Source: Plasticicumulans lactativorans (GTDB taxonomy: Bacteria; Pseudomonadota; Gammaproteobacteria; Competibacterales; Competibacteraceae). From it: a stretch of 64,000 bases of DNA. The stretch is from the NCBI RefSeq assembly GCF_004341245.1, contig NZ_SLWY01000003.1, positions 62,001-126,000 on the forward strand. The letters are read 5' to 3'. Of this stretch, positions 26,826 through 35,494 are shown piece after piece. Under the pieces are notes generated by a model. That model did not search any database. It saw only the letters and a list, made by a program, of their open reading frames with translations, and had not been told where the DNA came from. Position 1 is the first letter of the stretch. The number at the start of each line of letters is the position of its first letter. Both the position numbers and the translations under genes were made by a program.

Positions 26826-29800
26826 TCAGTCCTCGCCGAGCGACATCAGGCTGGCGTTGCCACCCGCCGCGGTGGTGTTGATGCTGACCGTGCGCTCGGC
26901 GGCGAAGCGGTACAGGTAGTGCGGGCCGCCGGCCTTGGGGCCGGTACCCGACAGCCCCTCGCCGCCGAAGGGCTGCACCCCGACCACCGCGCCGATCATG
27001 TTGCGGTTGACGTAGCAGTTGCCGGCGCGCACCCGCGCGAGCACCTGCTGCACCGTGGCGTCGATGCGCGAGTGGATGCCGAAGGTCAGGCCGAAGCCGC
27101 TGGCGTTGACCGTGTCGACGAGGGTGTCGAGTTCGTCGGCGCGGAAGCGCACCACGTGCAGGATCGGGCCGAACACCTCGCGCTCGAGCTGCGCCGCGTC
27201 GCCGAGCTCGAAGGCCTGCGGGGCGACGAAGCTGCCACGCGCGGTGGCCTCGGGCAGCGGGCAGCGGTACACCAAGCGCGCGCTGCGCTCCATCTCGGCG
27301 GCGTGGGCGTCGAGCATCGCGCGGGCCTCGGCGTCGATCACCGGGCCGACGTCGGTGGCCAGGTCGCGGGGATCGCCGACCACCAGCTCGGCCATCGCCC
27401 CGGCGAGCATCGTCAGCAGCTTGTCGGCGATGTCCTCCTGCACCAGCAGCAGGCGCAGCGCCGAGCAGCGCTGGCCGGCGCTCTGGAAGCTCGACGCCAG
27501 CACGTCGGCCACCACCTGCTCGGGCAGCGCCGAGGAGTCGACGATCATCGCGTTGAGGCCGCCGGTCTCGGCGATGAAGGGCACGATCGGCGCGCGCCGC
27601 GCGGCGAGGGTGCGGTTGATCGCCCAGGCGGTCTCGGTGCTGCCGGTGAAGGCCACGCCGGCGATGCGGGCGTCGCCGACCAGCGCGGCACCGATCGCAC
27701 CGTCGCCGGGCAGCAGTTGCAGCGCGTCGACCGGCACGCCGGCGCGGTGCAGCGTCTCTACCGCGTAGGCAGCGACCAGCGGGGTCTGCTCGGCGGGCTT
27801 GGCGATCACCGCGTTGCCGGCGACCAGCGCGGCGACGACCTGGCCGGTGAAGATCGCCAGCGGGAAGTTCCACGGGCTGATGGCGACGAACACGCCGCGT
27901 CCGCGCCAGCCGAGGCGGTTCGACTCGCCGGTCGGGCCGGGCATGGTCTGCGGCTCGGCGAAGTCGGCGCGGGCACGGGCGGCGTAGTAGCGGCAGAAGT
28001 CCACCGCCTCGCGCAACTCGGCGATGGCGTCGGCGAGCGTCTTGCCGGCCTCGCGCTGCAGCAGCGACAAGAGCAGCGGCGCGTCGGCCTCCAGCAGCTC
28101 GGCGGCACGGTCGAGGCAGTCGGCGCGGGCGGCGGCGGGGGTGTCGTCCCAGGCCGGGAAGGCGCGCAGCGCGCGCTCCAGGGCCTGGCCGGCCTGCTCG
28201 GGCGTGGCCTCGATCACCGCGCCGACCACGCGCGTGTCATCCGCCGGTTCGTGCACGAGGCGCGGCGTGCCGCCCTGGCTGACGCCGCCGATCAGCGGCG
28301 CGGCCTGCCAGTGGCGGTCCTGCACCTCGCGCATGCCGTCGAGCAGGGCGGCGAGCTGGGCCTGGTCGGAGAGGTCGACCCCGTGCGAGTTGGGCCGCTC
28401 GGCGCCGTAGAGCGCGCGCGGCAGCGGGATGCGCGGGTGCGGTATCTGCGTGAGCCGCGCCACCTTCGCCACCGGGTCGGCGATGATCTCGTCGATCGGC
28501 GCACGTTCGTCGACGATGCGGTTGACGAACGAGCTGTTGGCGCCGTTTTCCAGCAGCCGGCGCACCAGGTAGGCGAGCAGGTCCTCGTGGCTGCCGACCG
28601 GCGCGTAGATGCGGCAGGGGATGTTGAGCGCGTCGGGGCCGGTGATCTGCTCGTACAGCGCCTCGCCCATGCCGTGCAGGCGCTGGAACTCGAAGCCGCG
28701 GTGGCTGCCGGCCATCTCGATGACGCTCGCCGCGGTGTGCGCGTTGTGGGTCGCGAACTGCGGGTAGAAGGCGTCGGGCGCGGCCAGCAGCCTGCGCGCG
28801 CAGGCGAGGTAGGAGACGTCGGTGCTGGCCTTGCGCGTGAACACCGGGTAGCCGTCGAGCCCGCGCTCCTGCGCGCGCTTGATCTCGGTGTCCCAGTAGG
28901 CGCCCTTGACCAGGCGCACCATCAGCCGGCGATGCTCGCCGCGCGCGAGGTCGGCGAGCCAGTCGACGACGTGGACGGCGCGCTTCTGGTAGGCCTGCAG
29001 CGCGAGGCCGAAGCCCTCGTAGCCGGCCAGCGAGGGGTCGCGGAAGGTGTGCGCGATCAGGTCGAGCGAGAGGTCGAGGCGGTCGGCCTCCTCGGCGTCG
29101 ACGGTCAGGTTGATGTCGTAGCCCTTGGCGAGCCGCGCCAGGTCGAGCAGGCGGCCGCCGAGCTCGCGCTGCACACGCGCGCCCTGGAACGGTTCGTAGC
29201 GCGGGTGCAGCGCCGAGAGCTTGATCGAGATGCCCGGCGCGTCGAGCGGGCCGCGGCCGGCGGCGGCCTTGCCGATGGCGTGGATGGCCTTGGTGTAGGC
29301 GTCCATGTAGCGCTCGGCGTCGGCGGCGGTGCGCGCCGCCTCGCCGAGCATGTCGTAGGAGTAGCGGTAGCCCCTGGCCTCCCAGTCGCGGGCGCGGTCG
29401 AGCGCCTCGCGGATGTTGCGCCCCATCACGAACTGGCGGCCGAGGATGCGCATCGCCTGCGCCACCGCCTGGCGGATGATCGGCTCGCCGCTGCGCTGGA
29501 TCAGGCGTTTGAGGATGCTGCGGCTGTCCTCGCCGCGCAGGCCGATGATGCGCCCGGTGAGCATCAGCCCCCAGGTCGAGGCGTTGACGAAGGCCGACTC
29601 GCTCTTGCCGAGGTGCTTCTCCCAGTCCGCCGAGCCGATCTTGTCGCGGATCAGGCGGTCACGGGTGGCGTCGTCGGGGATGCGCAGCAGCGCCTCGGCG
29701 AGGCACATCAGCACCACGCCCTCGGTGCTCGACAACTGGTACTCGTGCATGAAGGCGTCGATGCCCGAGCCCTTGACGCGCTCGGTGCGCACCTGCGTGA

Positions 29801-29960
29801 CCAGGCGCCGCGCGCGGTCGGCGATGCGGTCGCGCATGTCGCTCGGCAGCGTCGCGAGCTGCAGGCGTTCGGCGACGACGCTGGTCTCGTCGGCGCGGTA
29901 GGCGGCATTCAGCGCGGCGAAGCGCGGGTGCTGCACGAGTTCGGGCTGGAAGGTCTGCAT
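26826..29960 (-). CDS. putA: Bifunctional proline dehydrogenase / glutamate-semialdehyde dehydrogenase PutA
   Basis: A 1044-residue PutA that oxidises proline to P5C with FAD (residues about 150-480) and then to glutamate with NAD+ (about 550-1030). The PRODH barrel shows [17 protein letters not shown] and [13 protein letters not shown]. The aldehyde dehydrogenase part shows [26 protein letters not shown], the catalytic Cys832 in [10 protein letters not shown], and [16 protein letters not shown]. There is no N-terminal ribbon-helix-helix domain, so unlike E. coli PutA it should not bind DNA itself. The divergent Lrp-type gene is the probable regulator. Confidence 0.97.
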   Translation of the reverse strand: MQTFQPELVQHPRFAALNAAYRADETSVVAERLQLATLPSDMRDRIADRARRLVTQVRTERVKGSGIDAFMHEYQLSSTEGVVLMCLAEALLRIPDDATRDRLIRDKIGSADWEKHLGKSESAFVNASTWGLMLTGRIIGLRGEDSRSILKRLIQRSGEPIIRQAVAQAMRILGRQFVMGRNIREALDRARDWEARGYRYSYDMLGEAARTAADAERYMDAYTKAIHAIGKAAAGRGPLDAPGISIKLSALHPRYEPFQGARVQRELGGRLLDLARLAKGYDINLTVDAEEADRLDLSLDLIAHTFRDPSLAGYEGFGLALQAYQKRAVHVVDWLADLARGEHRRLMVRLVKGAYWDTEIKRAQERGLDGYPVFTRKASTDVSYLACARRLLAAPDAFYPQFATHNAHTAASVIEMAGSHRGFEFQRLHGMGEALYEQITGPDALNIPCRIYAPVGSHEDLLAYLVRRLLENGANSSFVNRIVDERAPIDEIIADPVAKVARLTQIPHPRIPLPRALYGAERPNSHGVDLSDQAQLAALLDGMREVQDRHWQAAPLIGGVSQGGTPRLVHEPADDTRVVGAVIEATPEQAGQALERALRAFPAWDDTPAAARADCLDRAAELLEADAPLLLSLLQREAGKTLADAIAELREAVDFCRYYAARARADFAEPQTMPGPTGESNRLGWRGRGVFVAISPWNFPLAIFTGQVVAALVAGNAVIAKPAEQTPLVAAYAVETLHRAGVPVDALQLLPGDGAIGAALVGDARIAGVAFTGSTETAWAINRTLAARRAPIVPFIAETGGLNAMIVDSSALPEQVVADVLASSFQSAGQRCSALRLLLVQEDIADKLLTMLAGAMAELVVGDPRDLATDVGPVIDAEARAMLDAHAAEMERSARLVYRCPLPEATARGSFVAPQAFELGDAAQLEREVFGPILHVVRFRADELDTLVDTVNASGFGLTFGIHSRIDATVQQVLARVRAGNCYVNRNMIGAVVGVQPFGGEGLSGTGPKAGGPHYLYRFAAERTVSINTTAAGGNASLMSLGED

Positions 29961-30110
29961 CGGGGTGTCCTCGGTGGTCGGGCGTGCGCTTCTCGGGGGC
30001 GCGACGGCAGCGGGATTATGTTCGAGACCGTACCGAATAACGTTTTGAATTGAATTGACTTAAGCTAACGAAATTACGCATCCGTCGCTGCCCTCCGGTA
30101 GTCAGGGGCC
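29961..30110. promoter_or_regulatory. putA/lrp-type divergent control region
   Basis: A 150-base divergent gap with an AT-rich island at about 30030-30078 in otherwise GC-rich DNA, including TTTTGAATTGAATTGACTTAA. TTGACT at 30055-30060 could be a -35 toward the Lrp-type gene, but the downstream -10 is weak. AT-rich sites of this kind suit Lrp-family binding; no exact operator is claimed. Confidence 0.4.
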
Positions 30111-30590
30111 ATGAAATCACGCTCTTCCCGAACGCTCGACCGCATCGACCGTGCCATCCTGCGGCTGCTGCAGAAGCACGGCCGCATCACCAATGCCGAG
30201 CTGGCCGGCCTGGTCAGCCTGAGCCCGCCGCCGTGCCTGGAGCGCGTGCGGCGGCTGGAGCGCGAGGGCTACATCCGCGGCTACCGCGCCGAACTCGACC
30301 CGGCCAAGCTCGACGCCGGGCTCCTGGTGTTCGTCACCATCACGCTCGACCGCACCACTCCCGACGTCTTCCAGCGCTTCGCCGCGGTGGTGCACGACGT
30401 GCCCGCGGTGCAGGAGTGCCACATGGTCGCCGGCGGCTTCGATTACCTGCTCAAGCTGCGCTGCGCCGACATGGCCGCCTACCGCGACCTGCTCGGCGAA
30501 AAGCTCGCCGCCCTGCCCGGCGTGCTGCAGACGCACACCTACGTGGTGATGGAAGAGGTGAAGAACACGCCCGAGATCGAGGTCGACTGA
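30111..30590 (+). CDS. Lrp/AsnC-family regulator, probable proline-responsive activator of putA
   Basis: A 159-residue Lrp/AsnC protein. N-terminal helix-turn-helix about residues 8-65 (LDRIDRAILRLLQKHGRITN, then SLSPPPCLERVRRLE) and C-terminal RAM ligand domain (AVQECHMVAGGFDYLLKLR), which binds amino acids and drives oligomerisation. It is divergent from putA with 150 bases between, the arrangement of PutR/BkdR-like activators. Proline as the ligand is inferred. Confidence 0.92.
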   Translation: MKSRSSRTLDRIDRAILRLLQKHGRITNAELAGLVSLSPPPCLERVRRLEREGYIRGYRAELDPAKLDAGLLVFVTITLDRTTPDVFQRFAAVVHDVPAVQECHMVAGGFDYLLKLRCADMAAYRDLLGEKLAALPGVLQTHTYVVMEEVKNTPEIEVD

Positions 30591-30602
30591 CGCCGCCGCG
30601 GC

Positions 30603-31283
30603 TCAGCGGGGGGGCGTGCCGGGCGGCAGCCGGCGCAGCGACAGGTGCAGCGCGACCGCGCAGCACAGCCCCGCCAGCGCCGCGCCGCCGAGCACGTCGC
30701 TCGGCCAGTGCTTGGCGAGCAGCACGCGGGTCAGCCCGATCAGCAGCGCGTAGCCGAGGGCGTAGGCGCGCATCCACGGCCGCGGCAGCAGCACCGCGAG
30801 GCAGATCGCGCCGGTGAAGACGTCGGCGGCATGCCCCGACGGGAAGCTGTGGAAGTCGGAATCGGTGAAGCGCGCCCACCACGTCGTCGGCAGTTCGTCG
30901 GGCGTGGCGTCGGGGCGCAGGCGGCCGATGCCGATCTTCAGCACGCGCACCAGCACGAAGGCCCCGCCGAGCACTGCGAACAGGTAGGCACGCCCGACCG
31001 CCAGCCACAGCGGCTGGCGCAGGCGCCAGCCGAGCAGCAGCAGCACCAGGAACAGCCCGTAGAGCGGGTAGAGCCCGGCGTCGGTGCACCAGCGCAGGAA
31101 GCGCCGGTGCTCGTCCACCCACCACAGGCCGCTCAGGTGGCGGCCGAGCGCCTCGTCGCCGACCGCCCACACCAGCAGGGCGCCGGCCACGAGCAGCGCG
31201 GCGAGCATGCCGAGCGTCTGCCACAGGCGCCCTTCGATGCGCGCGCGCGGCGCGACCCCGCGCTCAGCAGTCGGCGATGACAT
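30603..31283 (-). CDS. PAP2-family membrane phosphatase
   Basis: A 226-residue membrane phosphatase with about six membrane helices. The three PAP2 motifs are present: K-x6-R-P as KIGIGRLRP (about residues 117-125), PSGHA (about 149-153) and R-x5-H-x3-D as RVLLAKHWPSD. Members dephosphorylate undecaprenyl pyrophosphate, phosphatidylglycerophosphate or lipid A. Its start overlaps the 3' end of the ArnT-like gene by 20 bases, so both are expressed together, suggesting a role in lipid A or lipid-carrier phosphate metabolism. Confidence 0.9.
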   Translation of the reverse strand: MSSPTAERGVAPRARIEGRLWQTLGMLAALLVAGALLVWAVGDEALGRHLSGLWWVDEHRRFLRWCTDAGLYPLYGLFLVLLLLGWRLRQPLWLAVGRAYLFAVLGGAFVLVRVLKIGIGRLRPDATPDELPTTWWARFTDSDFHSFPSGHAADVFTGAICLAVLLPRPWMRAYALGYALLIGLTRVLLAKHWPSDVLGGAALAGLCCAVALHLSLRRLPPGTPPR

Positions 31284-32838
31284 GGTAGGCCTTGAGCTCC
31301 ACGCGGTGGGTGTCGTTGACCTTGCAGCTCGCCGGCACCGCGGCGTCGTCGAACACGTACTTCAGGTGCGCGGCCTGGATCACCAGCACGCCCTGCGGGT
31401 GCGCCTGCCACCAGGCGCGCGCGTCCTCGCGGTCGACCTCGGTCAGCAGCCGCCCGGCGTAGAGGTTCAGGATGCCGCGGGTGGAGTGCACGATCGCGAC
31501 CTCGCGCGGCTGCGGGGCGACGCGGGCGATCGCCGTGCCGAGCGCGCGCGCCGAGAACAGCGGGTCGACCAGCGGCAGCAGCGCCGCGAACAGCAGCCAG
31601 CCGCAGGCGGCGCCGAGCGCCACCGTCCCGGCGAGCCAGCGCCGCGGCCGTGCCCGCGGCAGCCACAGCGCGAAGCCGGCGAGCCCGAGCGCGGCGAGGG
31701 CGATCGCATGGCCGCGCCAGTCGTCGGCGAGCTGGTCATGGGTGCCGAAGGCGATGCCGAGCGCGAGCAGCAGGGCGTAGAGCGGCGGCAGCGCGAACTG
31801 CAGCGCCCCCAGGCGTTCGGCCTGTGCCAGGCGCGCGCAGCCGATGCCGGCGATCACGGCGAGCGCCGGCACCAGCGGCTGCACGTAGATGAAGAGCTTG
31901 CCCGACACCAGCGAGATCGCCAGCAGCGGCAGCGCCGCGGACAGCGCGAGGAAGCGCGTGCCCGCCGGCCGTTCGCGCCACAGCGCCCGGGCGCCGGTGC
32001 AGGCGGGCCCGGTCCACGGCAGCAACAGCAGCGGCAGCAGCGCGGCGTAGAACCACACCGGCTCCTTGTGGCTCCACGAGTTCACCGCGCGGCCGACGAG
32101 CTGTTCGTGCCAGATCGTGCGCAGGTAATCGCCTTCGCCGGCGAGCAGCACCGCGCCGATCCAGCCGAGCACGCCGAGCGCGAGGCCGGCGATGCCGGTG
32201 AGCGGGCGCAGGCGGCGCAGCGCTTCCCGGCCGCCGTCCAGCGGCAGCCAGACCAGCGCCGGCAGCAGCGTGAAAGCGAGCGCGATCGGCCCCTTGACCG
32301 CGAGCGCGAGCGCGCTGCACAGCCAGAACGCCAGCGCCGCGCCCCCGCCGCCGCCTTCGCGCAGGCGCAGCAGCGCGAGCCACGCGAACACCGCCGCCGC
32401 GGCGAGCAGCATGTCCATGCGCGCGATCTGGCCGACCACCAGGCTCACCAGCACGGTCAGGTAGACCAGCGCCGCCCACAGCCCGGCGGCGCGGCCGGCG
32501 AGCGTGCGCCCGAGCAGCCAGGTGCCGAGCGTGGCGAGCGCGGTGGAGAACACGGTGAAGATGCGGAACGCCAGTTCCACCGGCTGCACCCAGTGCGCGA
32601 CGCCGGCCACCATCCAGAAGTACACCGGCGGCTTGTCGGGGTAGGGGTGGCCGTTCAGGTGCGGCACCAGCCAGCGCCCGGAGCCGAGCATCTCGCGCAG
32701 GATCTCGCCGTAGCGCGCCTCGTCCTGCACCCACAGGTCGCGGTGCACGAGCAGCGGCAGCGCGTGCGCGGCGAGCAGCACCGCGCACACCAGCAGCAGG
32801 TCGGTGCGCCAGGGTTCACGCCCGGCAGTGGCGCTCAC
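31264..32838 (-). CDS. ArnT-like glycosyltransferase, GT39 family (first copy)
   Basis: A 524-residue membrane GT-C enzyme with about 12 membrane helices. The catalytic first periplasmic loop has QDEARYGEILREML with Asp-Glu, then HLNGHPYPDKPPVYFW, as in ArnT. Such enzymes move a sugar (aminoarabinose or galactosamine) from undecaprenyl phosphate to lipid A. The start is GTG 32838, which overlaps the stop of the DUF1415 gene (GTGA). Another GT39 gene is at 37,824. Sugar identity unknown. Confidence 0.9.
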   Translation of the reverse strand: MSATAGREPWRTDLLLVCAVLLAAHALPLLVHRDLWVQDEARYGEILREMLGSGRWLVPHLNGHPYPDKPPVYFWMVAGVAHWVQPVELAFRIFTVFSTALATLGTWLLGRTLAGRAAGLWAALVYLTVLVSLVVGQIARMDMLLAAAAVFAWLALLRLREGGGGGAALAFWLCSALALAVKGPIALAFTLLPALVWLPLDGGREALRRLRPLTGIAGLALGVLGWIGAVLLAGEGDYLRTIWHEQLVGRAVNSWSHKEPVWFYAALLPLLLLPWTGPACTGARALWRERPAGTRFLALSAALPLLAISLVSGKLFIYVQPLVPALAVIAGIGCARLAQAERLGALQFALPPLYALLLALGIAFGTHDQLADDWRGHAIALAALGLAGFALWLPRARPRRWLAGTVALGAACGWLLFAALLPLVDPLFSARALGTAIARVAPQPREVAIVHSTRGILNLYAGRLLTEVDREDARAWWQAHPQGVLVIQAAHLKYVFDDAAVPASCKVNDTHRVELKAYHVIADC

Positions 32839-33413
32839 CGGCCGGGCTCCGTGACCGCGCGGCATTCGGCGAGCAGCGCGCGCAGCGCGTCGAGGCCGCG
32901 TGCGCGCAGGCGCGCCACGTTGCGCGTCGGCACGCCGTTGATGTCGGGGTGGGCGTCCACCGCGCGGCTGATCTCGTCCTCGCGCAGCAGGTGCAGCATC
33001 GGGTGCGGCGAGCGGTTGGAGTAGTCCGCCGGATCATCGGGTTCGGCGTCGGCGAAGGTGTAGTCGGGGTGGAACGAGGCCACCTGGACGATGCCGTCGA
33101 GGTCGAGTTCGGCGAGCGTCGCGTCGACCTCGTCGAGGAAGTCGTTGTAGGCGAGGAAGTCGGCCAGCGTGTACGGGGCGATCAGCAGCGTGGTGCCGAT
33201 CTCCGCCGGATCGGCGTCGACGAGCAGCGCGAGCTCCTCGCGCAGGTCGGCGAGCAGGTCGGCGGGCGTCGTCGCCGCGCTCACGCGGTAGCGGATGCGC
33301 CCCTGGCGTGCCGGTGCGGCGGCGAAGGGGCACAGGTCGAGGCCGATCACCACGCGCTCCACCCAGGCGCGGGTGGCGGCGAGGGCGTGCTCGGGCGGGG
33401 GGCTTGCGTGCAT
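32835..33413 (-). CDS. DUF1415 family protein
   Basis: A 192-residue cytoplasmic protein of the DUF1415 family. Conserved segments seen are WVERVVIGLDLCPFA near the N-terminus, FNDFLDEVD-like AYNDFLDEVDATL, FHPDYTFADAEPDD in the middle and RSPHPMLHLLRE toward the C-terminus. No function is known. It couples by overlap to the downstream ArnT-like gene. Confidence 0.9.
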   Translation of the reverse strand: MHASPPPEHALAATRAWVERVVIGLDLCPFAAAPARQGRIRYRVSAATTPADLLADLREELALLVDADPAEIGTTLLIAPYTLADFLAYNDFLDEVDATLAELDLDGIVQVASFHPDYTFADAEPDDPADYSNRSPHPMLHLLREDEISRAVDAHPDINGVPTRNVARLRARGLDALRALLAECRAVTEPGR

Positions 33414-33529
33414 GCGGCGACTCCGTGCGGGTGCGGGGGCCCGGAACGAACACGCCTCCCGGGGCGGAAGGCGTACGTGTCATCGCTTATTCTGGCCCCT
33501 GCCCGACACCGGCACCAGTCGCGCCGCGT

Positions 33530-34597
33530 CTAGGCGCGGGCGTCGTCGGCGCTGTGCCGTGCCGACACCCGTGCCGACACCCGTGCGGCCGCTGCGCGCA
33601 GCAGCGCCGCGTCGGCATCGGCGCGATGGGCGTGCTCCGACAGGTGGCGGCGCCAGCCGCGTGCGCCGGGCAGCCCCTGGAACAGGCCGAGCAGGTGCCG
33701 GCTGATGTGCCCGAGCCGGCCGCCGCCGGCGAGATGACGTTCCACGTAGGGGATCAGCCGCTCGATCACCTCGCCGCGCGCGGGCGCCGGGGTGGGGTCG
33801 CCGAAGAGGCGCCGGTCGGCGTCGGCGAGCAGCCAGGGGTTCTCGTAGGCGGCGCGGCCGAGCATCACGCCGTCGGCCCAGTCGAGCTGCACGATCGCCG
33901 CGTCGAGCGTGCGCACGCCGCCGTTCAGCACGATCGCGAGCGCCGGGAAATCGCGCTTCAGGCGTTCGGCGACGTCGTAGCGCAGCGGCGGGATCTCGCG
34001 GTTTTCCTTCGGCGACAGCCCCGACAGCCAGGCCTTGCGCGCGTGGATCACGAAGGTCCGGCAGCCGGCCGCGGCCACGCGGGCGACGAAATCGTGCAGG
34101 TGCTCGTAGGCGTCGCGGTCGTCGATGCCGATGCGGGTCTTCACGGTCACCGGCACCGGTGCCGGCAGCGCGGCGCGCATCGCCGCCACGCACTCGGCGA
34201 CCAGGTCGGGCTCGGCCAGCAGGCAGGCCCCGAAGCGCCCCTCCTGCACGCGGTCAGACGGGCAGCCGCAGTTCAGGTTGATCTCGTCGTAGCCCCATTC
34301 GGCGCCGATGCGCGCACAGGCCGCGAGCGTAGCCGGGTCACTGCCGCCGAGCTGCAGCGCCAGCGGATGCTCGGCTGCGTCGAAATCGAGCTGCCGCGCC
34401 GGGTCGCCGTGCAGGATCGCGCCGGTGGTGATCATCTCGGTGTAGAGCAGGCTGCGGCGGGTGATCAGGCGCAGGAAGTAGCGGCAGTGCCGATCGGTCC
34501 AGTCCAGCATCGGCGCGACCGACAGCCGCCGCGCCGCGTCGGCGGGGGGCGGGCCGGCATCGGTGGGCAAAAGGGCTGGCGGGGCGAACGTCGTCAT
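33530..34597 (-). CDS. dusA: tRNA-dihydrouridine(20/20a) synthase DusA
   Basis: A 355-residue flavin enzyme that reduces U20/U20a in tRNA. The FMN barrel shows SVAPMLDWTDRHCRYFLR, QLGGSDPATLA, INLNCGCPSDRVQ, the catalytic Cys in RFGACLLAEP, VKTRIGIDD and VLNGGVRT. ATG 34597 starts 10-20 residues before the conserved region. The extreme C-terminus (about the last 16 residues) contains a tandem duplicated VSAR unit made by a 12-base repeat. A TACAAT -10-like hexamer lies at 34662-34667 on the minus strand, so the gene may have its own promoter downstream of the small RNA candidate. Confidence 0.94.
   Translation of the reverse strand: MTTFAPPALLPTDAGPPPADAARRLSVAPMLDWTDRHCRYFLRLITRRSLLYTEMITTGAILHGDPARQLDFDAAEHPLALQLGGSDPATLAACARIGAEWGYDEINLNCGCPSDRVQEGRFGACLLAEPDLVAECVAAMRAALPAPVPVTVKTRIGIDDRDAYEHLHDFVARVAAAGCRTFVIHARKAWLSGLSPKENREIPPLRYDVAERLKRDFPALAIVLNGGVRTLDAAIVQLDWADGVMLGRAAYENPWLLADADRRLFGDPTPAPARGEVIERLIPYVERHLAGGGRLGHISRHLLGLFQGLPGARGWRRHLSEHAHRADADAALLRAAAARVSARVSARHSADDARA
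33559..33582. repeat. 12-base tandem duplication in dusA 3' end
   Basis: GTGCCGACACCC occurs twice in tandem (33559-33570, 33571-33582) and GTGC begins a third copy. It is in frame and adds residues to the DusA tail without a shift. Confidence 0.85.
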
Positions 34598-34736
34598 CGG
34601 GTGGACCTGTTGCGTGCGGCGGAGGCGGCGATCGATGCGCCTGGCCGAGCCGGGGGCCGACATTGTAGCGGGCGCGCGGCCCAGCGGGCCGGGGGAGCGG
34701 CCGGAGCCTGGGGTGGCGTGACCGTGGCGGCGCCAC
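34598..34736. other. dusA upstream region
   Basis: These 139 bases between the small RNA terminator and dusA hold no gene. A TACAAT hexamer on the minus strand (34662-34667) is the only promoter-like element; a matching -35 is poor. Confidence 0.4.
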
Positions 34737-34768
34737 AAAAAAAGAAGGCCGGGATGGAGATCCCGGCC
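34737..34768 (-). terminator. Intrinsic terminator of the small RNA
   Basis: A perfect nine-base-pair stem GGCCGGGAT (34760-34768 read on the minus strand) and ATCCCGGCC (34747-34755), four-base loop, then TTC and seven T (34737-34743). It reads as a Rho-independent terminator only on the minus strand. Confidence 0.85.
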
Positions 34769-34805
34769 AAACCACCAGAGGAGAGGAGAAACATCCGAAG
34801 ATGTC
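34737..34805 (-). ncRNA. Candidate trans-acting small RNA with CU-rich anti-Shine-Dalgarno segment
   Basis: About 69 bases on the minus strand bounded by a promoter and a strong intrinsic terminator. The predicted RNA begins near 34805 with a UUCG-tetraloop hairpin (ACAUC-UUCG-GAUGU, 34791-34804). An unpaired pyrimidine stretch, UUCUCCUCUCCUCUGG, follows at about 34774-34790 and is complementary to purine-rich ribosome-binding sites. The RNA ends in the GC-rich terminator hairpin and seven U. No open frame with a ribosome-binding site is present. It could instead be a leader or attenuator of dusA, which lies 140 bases downstream on the same strand, but the unit is self-contained. I know no Rfam family that it matches. 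Confidence 0.55.
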
Positions 34806-34812
34806 GAAACGC

Positions 34813-34840
34813 AGTATAAAGCCATGTTGCGATGCAACAA
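34813..34840 (-). promoter_or_regulatory. Promoter of the small RNA with overlapping palindrome
   Basis: Minus-strand TTGTTG (34835-34840), 16-base spacer, TATACT (34813-34818), with a G start expected near 34805. The -35 lies inside the palindromic motif CATGTTGCGATGCAACAA (34823-34840 on the plus strand), which recurs almost exactly at 40905-40922, so a repressor site is likely. Confidence 0.55.
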
Positions 34841-34865
34841 GCGAGGCTTTCTATACGCAGGCCTT

Positions 34866-34890
34866 AGAAAAACTGGCCCGGCATCGGGCC
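34866..34890 (-). terminator. Intrinsic terminator of ydbH-ynbE-ydbL
   Basis: On the minus strand GGCCCG (34885-34890), loop ATGC, CGGGCC (34875-34880), then AGTTTTTCT. It starts 17 bases after the ydbL stop and separates this operon from the small RNA promoter. Confidence 0.75.
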
Positions 34891-34907
34891 GCTGGCGGCG
34901 CCCGCGC

Positions 34908-35258
34908 TCACTTGCGCCGCCAGCGGCCAGCGGCGTCCAGCACGTACTGCCCGGTGGGGGTCGCCTCGATCAGCTTGAGGCCGGCGACCGCCTGGACCTC
35001 GGCGAGCGGGCGGCCGCTGCGGCCGGCGGCTTCGCGGTAGCGGACGAGGCGCTCGGCGTTGATGCGCTCGATCAGCGCGTTCACCGCCGGCGCCGGGCTG
35101 CCGACCGGGCCGAGCAGGCCGTCGGGGCGTTCGCCGATCTGGCCGGCGGCCTTGGCGGTGCTCAGCGCGTCGGCGGCGCCGGCCACGGGGGCGGCGGCGA
35201 AGCCCAGCGCGAGGCTCAGGGCGAGGGTGGCCAGGAGGCGGTGCGGACGTGCCGTCAT
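34908..35258 (-). CDS. ydbL: YdbL-family periplasmic protein (DUF1318)
   Basis: A 116-residue DUF1318 protein with a signal peptide (LLATLALSLALGFAAAPVAGA, about residues 8-28). The mature part, DALSTAKAAGQIGERPDGLLG followed by VNALIERINAERLVRYREAA, is the family core. In E. coli YdbL assists the lipoprotein YnbE in forming, with YdbH, a bridge for lipid transport to the outer membrane. ATG 35258 overlaps the ynbE stop (ATGA). It is the last gene of the operon and ends before an intrinsic terminator. Confidence 0.88.
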   Translation of the reverse strand: MTARPHRLLATLALSLALGFAAAPVAGAADALSTAKAAGQIGERPDGLLGPVGSPAPAVNALIERINAERLVRYREAAGRSGRPLAEVQAVAGLKLIEATPTGQYVLDAAGRWRRK

Positions 35259-35494
35259 GGGGTGCGCTCCGTCTTCGGCTTGCCCGCGGGCAGGCCGAAC
35301 AGTTCGGGGTTGTCGTTGAAGACGGCATCGAGTTCGCGGTCGATGCGCACGCGCACCTCCTGCTCGATGCGCACGTTCAGGTTGATCTCGATCGGTTTGT
35401 CGGGTGCCTCGACCTTGACGGTCGGCGCGCAGCCGGCGAGCGACAGGGCCAGCCAGGCGCTCGCCGGCAGGATCAGGGCTGGACGCGGTTTCAT
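35255..35494 (-). CDS. ynbE: YnbE-family outer-membrane lipoprotein
   Basis: A 79-residue lipoprotein: signal peptide with lipobox LAGC (Cys about residue 22), then APTVKVEAPDKPIEINLNV and RIEQEVRVRIDREL, as in E. coli YnbE. YnbE multimers extend the beta-groove of YdbH to the outer membrane. It overlaps ydbH and ydbL by four bases each (ATGA), tight coupling that fits a stoichiometric complex. Confidence 0.88.
   Translation of the reverse strand: MKPRPALILPASAWLALSLAGCAPTVKVEAPDKPIEINLNVRIEQEVRVRIDRELDAVFNDNPELFGLPAGKPKTERTP

Noticed and set aside
26919-30053. A 1044-codon open frame on the plus strand opposite putA
   Set aside because: It is the antisense shadow of a very GC-rich gene; its product is His/Gly/Val/Ala/Arg-rich with no family match, while putA has clear catalytic motifs.
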